This document shows positions 16,799 through 25,489 of a stretch of 64,000 nucleotides of DNA, piece after piece. Positions within the stretch are counted from its first letter, which is position 1. Each line of letters opens with the position of its first letter. This DNA comes from Faeciplasma sp045660445 (GTDB taxonomy: Bacteria; Bacillota; Clostridia; Oscillospirales; Ruminococcaceae). Location: contig JAZRDR010000009.1 of assembly GCA_045660445.1 (NCBI GenBank), positions 8,445-72,444 of the forward strand, in the 5' to 3' direction. The notes below the pieces were generated by a model. That model searched no databases and was not told the DNA's origin. It was given only the letters and a program-made list of their open reading frames with translations. Position numbers and translations under genes: made by a program.

Positions 16799-16960
16799 TT
16801 CACATCTCGAAAAACAACGGTTTTGCGAGGTTTGCGCTTTGTGATTTTTAGGCAAAACCAAGGATTTTGTCGATTTTTGTGAATATAAGGTTTATACTGT
16901 CGGTAAACATGGGATTTCGTGTGCGGTTAAAAGACAAATGCTGAAAAATAGCGGTTTTGT

Positions 16961-17058
16961 TAACTTATCAACCGAGTTTTCAACATTTTCAACTTCAAAA
17001 TCAAATCATTTTCAACGCTTTCAACAGTGTTTTCAACATTCGTGTTGAAAATCAGCAT
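16961..17058. repeat. Array of TTTTCAAC octamers
   Basis: TTATCAAC, TTTTCAAC (several copies), CTTTCAAC and a final inverted GTTGAAAA occur at short intervals in an otherwise gene-free stretch upstream of a small membrane protein gene. It could be a protein-binding cluster; no known consensus is claimed. Confidence 0.45.
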
Positions 17059-17143
17059 TACAGCTTGTATATTTTTTGCCTTCAAAACCAATAATTCAGT
17101 ATGATTATTTGAAAATATTAAGCTGAAAAGAGGAAAGATCAAT

Positions 17144-17416
17144 ATGCTTAAAGGTGTTACAAAAAGAACGATCGAGGTTAAGAGCCCCGATAACAAATAT
17201 TTCGAGGGGGCTTTGCTGTTTATTCGCCCAAATGCCGCAAAAAGCGGAGCGTTTGCCAAGCAGGAAGCAACCAAATTTTTAGATGGCTTTGGCGGCTTTG
17301 ATAACAAAAAAGTTAAGAGCATGAGAGCCTTAATAACCATTTTGCTGATCGCCTTGGGGCTGTGTATTGCCGCGCTTATCGTTTTGTTGATTCTTTACAC
17401 AAAAACAGTGCTGTGA
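17144..17416 (+). CDS. Small membrane protein of unknown function
   Basis: A 90-residue protein: a soluble N-terminal part with EVKSPDNKYFEGALLFIRP, an Ala/Lys-rich middle, and one C-terminal transmembrane helix (about residues 63-85) followed by YTKTVL. GAGGAAAG precedes the ATG. Proteins with a similar opening occur widely in Clostridia without known function. It stands alone upstream of rlmB. Confidence 0.7.
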   Translation: MLKGVTKRTIEVKSPDNKYFEGALLFIRPNAAKSGAFAKQEATKFLDGFGGFDNKKVKSMRALITILLIALGLCIAALIVLLILYTKTVL

Positions 17417-17517
17417 TTTTGTCAATAATTCGAGAAAAAAAGTCTTTTCAAAAAGCACAATATGTGGTATACTATTAACTGTATAAGTATAATATTTGAC
17501 ACTGAAGGACTTTAATC

Positions 17518-18339
17518 ATGGAAAAACGACCTTACAAAAAGTTTAACAATACAAAACCCGACGATATGAAAAAGAAGATCGAGCCGGAACGCACCGAAAT
17601 CGAGGAAAACCAAAACCTTATAATCGGCAGAAATCCGGTTATCGAGGCTCTTAAGGCAGACAAGCTTATCGACACGATCTTTGTCAACCGCGAGGGTGGC
17701 GGTTCGCTTTCGCTCATCATCAAGATGGCGAAGGAAAAAGAGATCGTCGTTAAAGAAGTTAGCGAGCAAAAGCTTTCTAACATGACCTCGGGCGCTCATC
17801 AGGGCGTTATCGCAATGGGTGCTTGCGCCGAATACGTCGAGATCGAGGATATTTTCGCTCTTGCCAAGGAAAGAAACGAGGACCCGTTTATTATAATCTG
17901 CGATGAGATCGAAGACCCTCACAATTTGGGTGCGATCATCAGAACCGCAGAAAGTGCAGGCGCACACGGAATTATCATTCCCAAAAGAAGAAGCGCATCG
18001 CTTAATCACACCGTCTTTAAAACCTCGGCAGGTGCGGCAAGCTGGCTTCCCGTAGCACGTGTTCCAAACCTCGTAGCTGCCATTGAAGAGCTTAAGCAAA
18101 ACGGTGTTTGGATATACGGTACCGATGCCTCTGGTGAGGATTATAACAAAGCAAACCTTACGGGACCCATCGGATTGGTCATCGGATCGGAAGGCTTTGG
18201 AATGGGCAAACTTATCGCAAGCAAATGCGATTTCATGCTTAAGCTTCCGATGAAAGGAAAGATAACCTCGCTTAACGCTTCAGTTGCCGCAGGAATCTTC
18301 ATGTATGAGATAGTAAGACAGCGCGACTTAAAGAAATAA
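17518..18339 (+). CDS. rlmB: 23S rRNA 2'-O-methyltransferase, RlmB/TrmH family
   Basis: A 273-residue SPOUT methyltransferase. A charged N-terminal extension (about 40 residues) precedes the substrate-binding domain IIGRNPVIEALKADKLI, then SPOUT motifs CDEIEDPHNLGAIIRTAESAG, IGSEGFGMGKL and LPMKGKITSLNASVAAGIF. By family it methylates G2251-type sites in 23S rRNA. Assignment to RlmB rather than another TrmH paralogue rests on overall layout. Followed 46 bases later by the P-type-ATPase-like gene. Confidence 0.9.
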   Translation: MEKRPYKKFNNTKPDDMKKKIEPERTEIEENQNLIIGRNPVIEALKADKLIDTIFVNREGGGSLSLIIKMAKEKEIVVKEVSEQKLSNMTSGAHQGVIAMGACAEYVEIEDIFALAKERNEDPFIIICDEIEDPHNLGAIIRTAESAGAHGIIIPKRRSASLNHTVFKTSAGAASWLPVARVPNLVAAIEELKQNGVWIYGTDASGEDYNKANLTGPIGLVIGSEGFGMGKLIASKCDFMLKLPMKGKITSLNASVAAGIFMYEIVRQRDLKK

Positions 18340-18385
18340 GCAGCACACAACTCTTAACATAAAAGTTACGGAAGGTAAATGAAAA

Positions 18386-20926
18386 ATGGCTGATAAGAAT
18401 TTATCTATTGAAGACATTTTGAACGAATACTCTAACAAAGCTCCAACAACCAATGATGACACCATCGATCTTGACGGGCTTATAATGTCCGTTTCGGGAG
18501 GAGGGGCTGCCTCGCAGAAAACCGAGATGATCGAGGATGTTTTGGAGATTGGTGACAACAGCTTTGTTTTCGACCCGGGCGAGCTTGAAGAATCCAAGAA
18601 TGAGCCTGAAAAAGAAGTTAAGCTTGCGTTTTCCACCAAAGAGGAGCCGGTGCAGGAATCCCCTGTCGAAGTTGAAGTGAAGGCTTCGAAGGATGTTCCA
18701 GGGCTGAGACAGGGCAAATCAACAACTCACGGAACTCAAGCTATCGACAAGGTGCTCTCTGAAAAAGCAGAGCCGAAAACCATGCATATCGAGGTTCCGA
18801 AAGAAGAGAAAAAGGCAGAACCAAAGCCTGCAGAGCAGGAATCGGAAAAGCCGCTTGACAGCGCACGCATCAAGCCGATGAGCGAAAGCTCCTCGAACAC
18901 TGCGATGCTTGAAGGTCTTAAGAAGCTTAAGCAGGAGCGCGGAACGCCACGAGTTACCGCAAAGATCCCGCCCGTTAACCGAGCTTCAATTGATGACGTT
19001 GACCTTGATATCGGTCAGAAGGTTATCCCCAACACCGAGATCGGTATTGACGAAAACGCAACCGAAGAAGAGCGTTTGGCATTCTTAAACGCAAAGCGCC
19101 GCGAAAGAGTGAAGCAGTTTGTAATAAACTCGGAAGAAGAGGAAGTCATCGACAAGGATGCTGTTGCAGACTTTAACTCGTTTGAGCAGGCAAGTGAAAT
19201 GGCAAAGAGCATTGCCTCTTTAAAGGGAAGCTTGGTTGTGAGAGCCTGCGTTTTGTTTATAACCGCACTTATCAGCGGATATATAACCCTTGCAAACGAT
19301 CTTAAGCTGCCGCTTGTTGCATTCCTCTCGCGTGCCGAAAATTCGGGAACTGCATATTTGTTTGTAAACGTTGTTTTGGGCCTTGCCGCCTGCTTCGTTT
19401 CCTATACTGTTATAACCGTGGGGCTTAAAAAGCTCTTCACCTTAAAGGCTGACAGTGACAGCTTGGCAACCGTTTCCGTTTTATTCTCGATGATTACGGG
19501 AATCGTGCTTTTAACTAACTCCGAGCCTGTTCAGCTTCAGCAGGTGCAGTTATACATAAGCGTTTCCATTTTGGGCCTTTTGATAAACACCATCGGCAAG
19601 CTTCTTATCGTAACAAGAACCGAACGCAATTTCAGATATATTTCGGGCGGATATTCAAAATATGCCGCTATGCACATTGACGATGAAGAGGTCGCAGGAA
19701 AGTTTACAAAGGGTGCTTTAAGTGACTTCCCCTCACTCTCCACCGCAAGAAAGACCGAATTTGTAAGTGACTTCATCAAAAACAGCTATTCTGCCGACTT
19801 GACAGACAGCTTCTGCAAATATTACGTTCCCGTGATCACCGTTATCTCGGTTATCGTGGGAGTTATTGCGGCATTCGTTCACCCTGAGGCTATCGCGACA
19901 GCTCAGCTTAAGCTTTTCTACGCAATGAGCTGTGCTGCCGGAACGCTTGCAATGTGCTCCTCTGTGGGAATGATGCTTGTAACAAACATTCCTTTGGCAA
20001 AGGCCTCGAAGAAATATTTGCAGTCTAGTGCCGTGATGCTTGGATACTCAGCAGTTGATAAATTCTCGGACACCAACTCCGTTCTTGTTGATGCTGTTGA
20101 CCTCTTCCCCGACGGAATGGTTGAGATCGTTAACATCAAGCCGGCAAAGAAGGTTCCGATTGAAGAAGGCATTTTGTACGCTGCATCGCTTTGCTGTCAG
20201 ACAGAAAGCATTGTAAGATCCGCATTCTATAAAATGATCAAGGGAAAGACAGAGATGCTCTATCCCGTTGAAAGCTATATTTACGAGGATGGCTTGGGAC
20301 TTTCCGGCTGGATCCAGAACAAACGTGTTCTCTTTGGCAACCGTGCTTTGATGGAAAGTCATTCGATCGAGGGACTTCCCTCCCTTGAAAAAGAAGAACA
20401 GTATAAGAAGGAAGCCTCAAACCTTTTGTATCTGTCCATTGGCGGAAGCATCGCAATGCTCTTCATCGTTCAGATAAGAGCCTCGATGTCGGTCAAGCGC
20501 GCTCTTAACGACTTGGAAAAACAGGGCATCACCGTGATCTTAAGATCGGTTGACTCGGTATTAAGCATCACCCGACTTGCCGAAATGTTCGAGGTCAGCC
20601 CCAATATGTTCAAGCTTTTGCCTTTCAGATTCCACGCTGATTACGATGCTCAGACCTCTTATATTTCAAAGATGTCCTCGCCCATGATCTATTCGGGACA
20701 TTTTGCTTCGCTTGCAATGCTCCTTTCGGGAACGAAGAGACTTCTGAAATCGGCAACCGTGGGTGTTGCTGTGCAAACGCTCTCAGCACTTTTGGGCGTT
20801 GTTTTGGCAGTTGTTATGACACTTGTCGGAAACTTCTCTGGTATGCTGACAGGAACAGTCGTGCTGCTTTATAACATTTTGTTTGCACTTATTACAGCTG
20901 TTGTTCAGTCGATATCAAAAACTTAA
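18386..20926 (+). CDS. P-type-ATPase-like membrane protein lacking the phosphorylation site
   Basis: An 846-residue protein: acidic, Lys/Glu-rich, probably disordered cytoplasmic region to about residue 275, two to four transmembrane pairs, then a segment laid out like the core of a P-type ATPase. AVDKFSDTNSVLVDAVDLFPDG occupies the place of the usual ...VVFDKTGTLT motif, with D569 followed by AVDL instead of KTGT. Downstream, RVLFGNRALMESHSI resembles the nucleotide-domain GNR.LM motif, and ARSMSVKR-like and IRASMSVKRALNDLEKQGI resemble the P-domain entry. TGDN and GDGxND are not seen, and two C-terminal helices follow. Probably a catalytically dead relative; function unknown. Confidence 0.6.
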   Translation: MADKNLSIEDILNEYSNKAPTTNDDTIDLDGLIMSVSGGGAASQKTEMIEDVLEIGDNSFVFDPGELEESKNEPEKEVKLAFSTKEEPVQESPVEVEVKASKDVPGLRQGKSTTHGTQAIDKVLSEKAEPKTMHIEVPKEEKKAEPKPAEQESEKPLDSARIKPMSESSSNTAMLEGLKKLKQERGTPRVTAKIPPVNRASIDDVDLDIGQKVIPNTEIGIDENATEEERLAFLNAKRRERVKQFVINSEEEEVIDKDAVADFNSFEQASEMAKSIASLKGSLVVRACVLFITALISGYITLANDLKLPLVAFLSRAENSGTAYLFVNVVLGLAACFVSYTVITVGLKKLFTLKADSDSLATVSVLFSMITGIVLLTNSEPVQLQQVQLYISVSILGLLINTIGKLLIVTRTERNFRYISGGYSKYAAMHIDDEEVAGKFTKGALSDFPSLSTARKTEFVSDFIKNSYSADLTDSFCKYYVPVITVISVIVGVIAAFVHPEAIATAQLKLFYAMSCAAGTLAMCSSVGMMLVTNIPLAKASKKYLQSSAVMLGYSAVDKFSDTNSVLVDAVDLFPDGMVEIVNIKPAKKVPIEEGILYAASLCCQTESIVRSAFYKMIKGKTEMLYPVESYIYEDGLGLSGWIQNKRVLFGNRALMESHSIEGLPSLEKEEQYKKEASNLLYLSIGGSIAMLFIVQIRASMSVKRALNDLEKQGITVILRSVDSVLSITRLAEMFEVSPNMFKLLPFRFHADYDAQTSYISKMSSPMIYSGHFASLAMLLSGTKRLLKSATVGVAVQTLSALLGVVLAVVMTLVGNFSGMLTGTVVLLYNILFALITAVVQSISKT

Positions 20927-20935
20927 ATGATCGTT

Positions 20936-20966
20936 AAAGCGGCAGAGAATGAATCTGCCGCTTTTT
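20936..20966 (+). terminator. Terminator after the P-type-ATPase-like gene
   Basis: AAAGCGGCAGA pairs with TCTGCCGCTTT, followed by a T run. Confidence 0.9.
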
Positions 20967-20973
20967 GTTTTTC

Positions 20974-21003
20974 TTGACACAAAATAAGCGTGTATATTAT
21001 AAT
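20974..21003 (+). promoter_or_regulatory. Promoter of the WG-repeat lipoprotein gene
   Basis: TTGACA (20974-20979), 18-base spacer, TATAAT (20998-21003); both hexamers are perfect consensus. Confidence 0.75.
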
Positions 21004-21044
21004 TGAATTGTAAGATATATCCGTTATTTAGAAAGGAGAACCGT

Positions 21045-22571
21045 ATGAAAAGGCTTATCTGCTTGTTGGCTGTTTTTGCAACTGTGCTTTCGCTTTGCGG
21101 ATGTCACAAGATGCCAGAAGTCGTTGATGAGGATTACTATCCGTACAATATCTTTAATTGCGGGGTTGTTCCTGCAAAGCTCGACGGCAAGTGGGGATAT
21201 ATAAACGAAAAAGGCGAAACAGTTGTCGATTTTCAGTTTGAATATGCAAGCATCTTCTCCGAATTTGGAGTAGCAGCTGTCAAAATTGACGAAAAATACG
21301 GCTATATAGACCTTGACGGTGAATGGATCGTTGAGCCGAAGTTCGACAGAGTCTATGGTTTTACTTCAATTGGAATATGCAGAATTAATGTTGACGGGAA
21401 GTATGGATACATCGACCTTAACGGCAAATACATCTGTGAGCCGACTTATAGTTTCGCAAGAGATTTTCAAGACGTAGGTGTAGCAGCTGTTAGATTTGGT
21501 ACTCAGGACGGATTCATAAATACAAAAGGCAAAATAGTCGTTGAACCGGTATGGGGACTTCTTGACAATAAATTTGACTCAACCGGCCACATAACAGTAC
21601 ATGATGAGGATGGCATTGCATATCGCATAGATACCAAAGGAAGAAAAACCAAATACGACGGAGATATCATAATTTATGATGATATGGAGTTTGTAAACGG
21701 CTTGTCTGTGTATCGAAGCGATGATAAGTGCGGATATGTCAATGAATGTGGTAAAATAGTCATTGAGCCGATATATGATTGGGCAGACAATTTTGAGGAA
21801 GACGGCACAGCGTGGGTCAAGCTTAATGGAAAAATCGGAAAAATAGACATGAATGGAGAATTTGTTATCGAACCGATTTTTGATAAATTAATATATGGCG
21901 AGGATATCAATTTTCAAGTTGTCGAAATTAATGGAAAATATGGATATATAAACAAGCAATGTGAAGTAATCATCGATCCAACTTTCGATTACGCGTATGA
22001 ATTTCATTCGGGCTTAGCACTTGTGAAAGTAGATGAAGAATACAGGTATATAAATGAAAGCGGAGAGTTTGCATTTGATAAGGCATTCGAGGACGCATGG
22101 TTTTTCGCTAATAACGGACTTGCTCCCGTTAAGATAGACGGCTTGTGGGGATATATCAACACAAGCGGAGAAGTTGTTATTGAACCTCAATTTGAATTTG
22201 CAAGTAATTTTTTGGGATCTGTTGCTTCAATTGAAAAAGGAGAAAAAATGGGCTTCATAAATGAAAACGGAGAAGTTATCATTGAGCCTATTCTTGATTA
22301 CATCTACTATTATCATCTATATAACGAAGAGTGCAGTGGATATTTTACCTTCAGTGTGGGCGAATATGGAGATAAAAACAGAAAAAACGGATTCATCACC
22401 ACAAACGGCAATTTTTTAGATCCAAAATTTGATGAATATTTCGATTTCAGAGACGATGGATACTGCGTTATGCCGTTTAACAGCAAATATGGAATTATGA
22501 ATCTTGATGGCGAATGGACAGTTGAGCCGATTTATGAAGACATTATGTTTAATTGGTATTGGCGTCATTAG
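21045..22571 (+). CDS. WG-repeat lipoprotein
   Basis: A 508-residue surface lipoprotein with signal peptide and lipobox LSLCGC. The rest is about ten or more WG-type repeats, each near 45 residues, of the form DGKWGYINEKGE.VV.PQFEYA; clear copies start near residues 45, 90, 135, 240, 290, 325 and 370. WG repeats are structural and have no assigned activity. AAAGGAG precedes the ATG. Monocistronic, with its own promoter and terminator. Confidence 0.88.
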   Translation: MKRLICLLAVFATVLSLCGCHKMPEVVDEDYYPYNIFNCGVVPAKLDGKWGYINEKGETVVDFQFEYASIFSEFGVAAVKIDEKYGYIDLDGEWIVEPKFDRVYGFTSIGICRINVDGKYGYIDLNGKYICEPTYSFARDFQDVGVAAVRFGTQDGFINTKGKIVVEPVWGLLDNKFDSTGHITVHDEDGIAYRIDTKGRKTKYDGDIIIYDDMEFVNGLSVYRSDDKCGYVNECGKIVIEPIYDWADNFEEDGTAWVKLNGKIGKIDMNGEFVIEPIFDKLIYGEDINFQVVEINGKYGYINKQCEVIIDPTFDYAYEFHSGLALVKVDEEYRYINESGEFAFDKAFEDAWFFANNGLAPVKIDGLWGYINTSGEVVIEPQFEFASNFLGSVASIEKGEKMGFINENGEVIIEPILDYIYYYHLYNEECSGYFTFSVGEYGDKNRKNGFITTNGNFLDPKFDEYFDFRDDGYCVMPFNSKYGIMNLDGEWTVEPIYEDIMFNWYWRH

Positions 22572-22572
22572 A

Positions 22573-22602
22573 AAAAGCACCCTTTTTGTGGAGTGCTTTT
22601 TT
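22573..22602 (+). terminator. Terminator after the WG-repeat gene
   Basis: AAAGCAC-CC pairs with GG-GTGCTTT and a T run follows. Confidence 0.8.
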
Positions 22603-22617
22603 CGACAAATGCTTACA

Positions 22618-22646
22618 TTGACAACCCTCTTGAAAAATAGTATAAT
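22618..22646 (+). promoter_or_regulatory. Promoter of smpB
   Basis: TTGACA (22618-22623), 17-base spacer, TATAAT (22641-22646): a full consensus promoter. Confidence 0.8.
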
Positions 22647-22678
22647 TTACTCTACACCACGCGAAAGGAGTGACCGGC

Positions 22679-23152
22679 TTGGCAGATAAAAATAAAAACG
22701 CAAACAGAATAATTTCGGAAAACCGCCAGGCAAGGCACGACTATTTCGTTTTGGAAGCCTTGGAAACAGGAATCGAGCTTGTGGGAACCGAGGTTAAGTC
22801 GATGCGTGTTAACGGTGCTAACCTTAAGGACAGCTGGTGCGAAATTTCAGAAGGCGAGCTGTTTGTTAACGGAATGCATGTTTCGCCATATGAAAAGGGC
22901 AACATCTTCAACCGCGACTCGCGCCGTGTAAGAAGGCTTTTGGCTCACAAGTCCGAGATTCGCAGGCTTTATGATAAAGTAAGGCAAGAGGGGCTTACGC
23001 TTATCCCTTTAAAGCTTTATTTTAAAGGATCTAGAGTTAAGGTCGAGGTTGGACTTTGCAAGGGTAAAAAGCTTTATGACAAGCGTGACGACATGGCAAA
23101 GCGCCAGTCTCAACGAGATATTGAAAGAGCATTAAAAGAGAGGAATCAGTAA
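22679..23152 (+). CDS. smpB: SsrA-binding protein SmpB
   Basis: A 157-residue RNA-binding partner of tmRNA in trans-translation. ENRQARHDYFVLE, GIELVGTEVKSMR, GANLKDSW and the basic tail KRDDMAKRQSQRDIERALKER are conserved. TTG at 22679 is preferred because AAAGGAG is 8 bases upstream and overlaps the alternative GTG at 22670. It sits close to ssrA, its functional partner, with one nitroreductase gene between. Confidence 0.96.
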   Translation: MADKNKNANRIISENRQARHDYFVLEALETGIELVGTEVKSMRVNGANLKDSWCEISEGELFVNGMHVSPYEKGNIFNRDSRRVRRLLAHKSEIRRLYDKVRQEGLTLIPLKLYFKGSRVKVEVGLCKGKKLYDKRDDMAKRQSQRDIERALKERNQ

Positions 23153-23679
23153 TGGAATTTAAGGACTTGGTTTTTGCAAGACGAAGCATAAGGCAGTATA
23201 CCGACAGAGCTGTGACCTCTGACGAGCTTTCTTATATAATGAACGCAGCGATCAATGCACCAAGTGCATGTAATTTCCAGTCGTGGCATTTTTATATCGT
23301 TTCTGATCCCGCAGTTAAAGAGGGCTTTAAGGAATTCTGTGCCGACTGGATAAGCACAGCGCCGATTGTTGTTGTGATCTGCACCTCCGGCAAAGAAATG
23401 ACTGATCGCTGGCCCGCAAAGGCTGAAAAGTTTATAACCCAGGACACAGCACTTGCAATGCAGAATATGCTTTTGGCTGCTGCTGATATTGGCTTGGGCG
23501 GATGCATAATCGGTGCATATGACGACGATAAGTGCCGCGCGCTTTTGAATATTCCTGCCTGCCACTCTCCTGTTGCGCTGATGCCTATCGGTGAGCCTGC
23601 AGTTATCCCTCCCGCAAGAAGCAGAAAGCCTCTTAGCGAAGTGGTGACGTATGTGGGTGAGGTTAAAGCGCACGAATAA
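23152..23679 (+). CDS. Nitroreductase family protein
   Basis: A 175-residue FMN-dependent oxidoreductase. FKDLVFARRSIRQYTDR is the classical FMN-binding start, SACNFQSWHFYIV and IGLGGCIIGAYDDDK follow. The start ATG overlaps the smpB stop by one base, so translation is coupled. Substrate cannot be told from sequence; roles include flavin, nitro-compound or quinone reduction. Confidence 0.88.
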   Translation: MEFKDLVFARRSIRQYTDRAVTSDELSYIMNAAINAPSACNFQSWHFYIVSDPAVKEGFKEFCADWISTAPIVVVICTSGKEMTDRWPAKAEKFITQDTALAMQNMLLAAADIGLGGCIIGAYDDDKCRALLNIPACHSPVALMPIGEPAVIPPARSRKPLSEVVTYVGEVKAHE

Positions 23680-23748
23680 CGTCATAATATAAAATAACAA
23701 CGTGCTTCTTTTAACCCTCTGAAAAAGGGCGACTAAGCACGAGAAAAT

Positions 23749-24100
23749 GGGGGCGTAAAGGTTTCGACGGGGATCTTAAGGACGAATAAGCGAGTAGAGG
23801 AAGGCGTCAATCTCTTTAAACGGCGCAACTTTAAATTTTAAACGACAACAATAGTTTAGAATTGGCTGCTGCTTAATAGCGGCCCGTCCTGCCGATGAGG
23901 ACCACGGCATCGGTTAGGGCGTCGACTAGTGGTGAACGTTGTGTACCGACGCCCGTAGGTATGCAATGTATTACGGGATACCAAGCTTGCAAGTCTGCTT
24001 GTCGACGTGCAGGCAAGGGAATGCAAAAGATAAGCTACACTCGTAGAAAGTTTTTCTAAGGGGTTTTCGGACACGGGTTCGATTCCCGTCGCCTCCACCA
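23749..24100 (+). ncRNA. ssrA: Transfer-messenger RNA (tmRNA)
   Basis: Begins GGGGGCG TAAAGGTTTCGACGG and ends GTTCGATTCCCGTCGCCTCCACCA in the tRNA-like domain, with a 7-bp acceptor stem (one G-U) and encoded CCA. The tag reading frame lies at 23841-23873 with stop TAA at 23874-23876 and encodes NDNNSLELAAA. The resume codon is uncertain: the triplet aligned with the usual GCA is TTA. tmRNA rescues stalled ribosomes with SmpB. Full length and secure. Confidence 0.97.
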
Positions 24101-24131
24101 TACGTGGGATACGAAAAAGATATATCCCGTT

Positions 24132-24157
24132 AAAAGCCCGATTTATCGGGCTTTTTT
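24132..24157 (+). terminator. Terminator after ssrA
   Basis: AAAGCCCGAT/ATCGGGCTTT hairpin with a T run, 31 bases after the tmRNA 3' end. Confidence 0.9.
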
Positions 24158-24253
24158 CATTGTCCAAATGTAAAACTAAAATGTTCATTTCCGTAGATAT
24201 ATTTACTTTCTGACCGGAAACGAACCAGTGAAAAGTAGCCCCCCTCTCCCCTA

Positions 24254-24475
24254 TCATCCATTATCTAAAGTTATCACCTTCGCATACCTATACTTGCTCC
24301 ACTTAAGTGCTTGGCCACATCTGTCGCAATAGTTCTGATATTCTCTTTCTAACGAAACCTTGCATCTCGGGCATACTGCAAATGAATACTCTTGATGGAC
24401 AACCATTTCGCAGACAATCATTGGAGTTTTGTATGACTCGGCATCTATCGTATATGTATCATGCCGCATTGTCAT
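24254..24475 (-). CDS. Small zinc ribbon protein
   Basis: A 73-residue protein with CPRC...CDRC (C-x2-C, 13 residues, C-x2-C) in the C-terminal half, a probable zinc ribbon, then a basic WSKYRY tail. An N-terminal TYTIDAESYKTPMIVCEMV segment resembles small proteins of clostridial mobile elements. The start at 24475 overlaps the end of the upstream XRE gene; ATG at 24469 is an alternative. Probably co-transcribed with the XRE gene. Function unknown. Confidence 0.6.
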   Translation of the reverse strand: MTMRHDTYTIDAESYKTPMIVCEMVVHQEYSFAVCPRCKVSLEREYQNYCDRCGQALKWSKYRYAKVITLDNG

Positions 24476-24728
24476 CACGCTCCGCTTCGCAAATAAGTTC
24501 AACCAATTTCTCAATCAGCCCTATTATATCTTCTGCCCGCATCTGGTCAAACAGCAAAAGCAGAGTAACCGTAGATAAACAACTAACACCACGTTCAAGG
24601 TCACTGTATGAACGTGGTGTTAGTTTTAATCTCTTGGACATTACCTCTTGAGAAATGTTCAATTCTTTGCGAAAGGCTTTTAAGAAATCTCTTAAGTATT
24701 CCTTTACAGCATTTTTGTATGTTCGCAT
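24459..24728 (-). CDS. XRE-family helix-turn-helix regulator
   Basis: An 89-residue protein with an XRE/Cro helix-turn-helix: LNISQEVMSKRLKLTPRSYSDLERG (about residues 23-48), followed by a C-terminal helical dimerisation part. GGAGG precedes the ATG. First gene of a short leftward pair, divergent from the CBASS genes. It may regulate the island; no operator was identified. Confidence 0.8.
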   Translation of the reverse strand: MRTYKNAVKEYLRDFLKAFRKELNISQEVMSKRLKLTPRSYSDLERGVSCLSTVTLLLLFDQMRAEDIIGLIEKLVELICEAERDDNAA

Positions 24729-25180
24729 TATTTAAGACCTCCATATTTCGACAAGTAATACAGAGATCTTACATTCTGAATCCGTATATAACCACGAGGT
24801 GTACCTCGCAAATGTTAATCATTTTGACAGTCAGTGCAATGATTCTGTATGCACCGCCTATATTATTCTTTTGATACGGCAGATAACGTGATATGTTGAT
24901 GTGTTCTGCATTGGAATTCACTACCACAACTTATTCTGTCAAATTTTCTATTTGGAATCAATTATATTTGCACGAAGTGTTAGTTTTTTGACATGAAAGT
25001 CTATCAATGAAAAACAATTATTCGCATCAGCAAAATAACATCAAGATATCATCTACAAGAAACATGAAATTACCATTTTTCGTCATGAAATGCACTATGT
25101 TTTATAATACAAATTTCTTTTTAAATGATATAATGAGAGTATGAATTTTGTCGAAAATCCGTATAGAAGGTAATGTTCAT
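24729..25180. other. AT-rich stretch without a recognisable gene
   Basis: About 450 bases between the XRE gene and a short broken reading frame. It is AT-rich with scattered TATAAT-like hexamers (for example near 25099 and 25129). No gene, RNA or long repeat was recognised, and no copy of the ssrA 3' end was seen. Confidence 0.5.
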
Positions 25181-25327
25181 ATGATGACGATAAAAGCCAA
25201 ATCGAGAAAGTCGCATTATAAAATTGAAAACACCGATCAGCTTATTTCGTTGATGAATGGGTATATGGGCGATATAAATCAACGCGACAGCTTGTTCTGG
25301 AAACAGATATTTACATACTTTTTGTAA
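25181..25327 (+). pseudogene. Fragment of a membrane protein gene
   Basis: A 48-codon frame (IENTDQLISLMNGYMGD..RDSLFWKQIFTYFL) ends in tandem stops TAA TAG just where the hydrophobic part would begin. The opening resembles the N-terminus of small clostridial membrane proteins with an RD..MWKQ.FTYF motif, from memory. AGAAGG precedes it. It is likely a truncated remnant, but a genuine short peptide cannot be excluded. Confidence 0.4.
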
Positions 25328-25489
25328 TAGTATTATTTGAACTTACAACGATAGTTGATGTTCATTAGATGCTTCCAAGTATATAGTCTAGATTAATCGG
25401 AATGGGACTAGCATAGTTTTTTACCAAAATATGATATAGTTTATAGTGGGAGTATATGGCACAATTCTCTATTTTGAAAGGAGCAACCT

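Noticed and set aside
16961..17058. Possible replication origin
   Set aside because: No perfect DnaA boxes, no dnaA/dnaN genes nearby, and strand arrangement does not suggest an origin.
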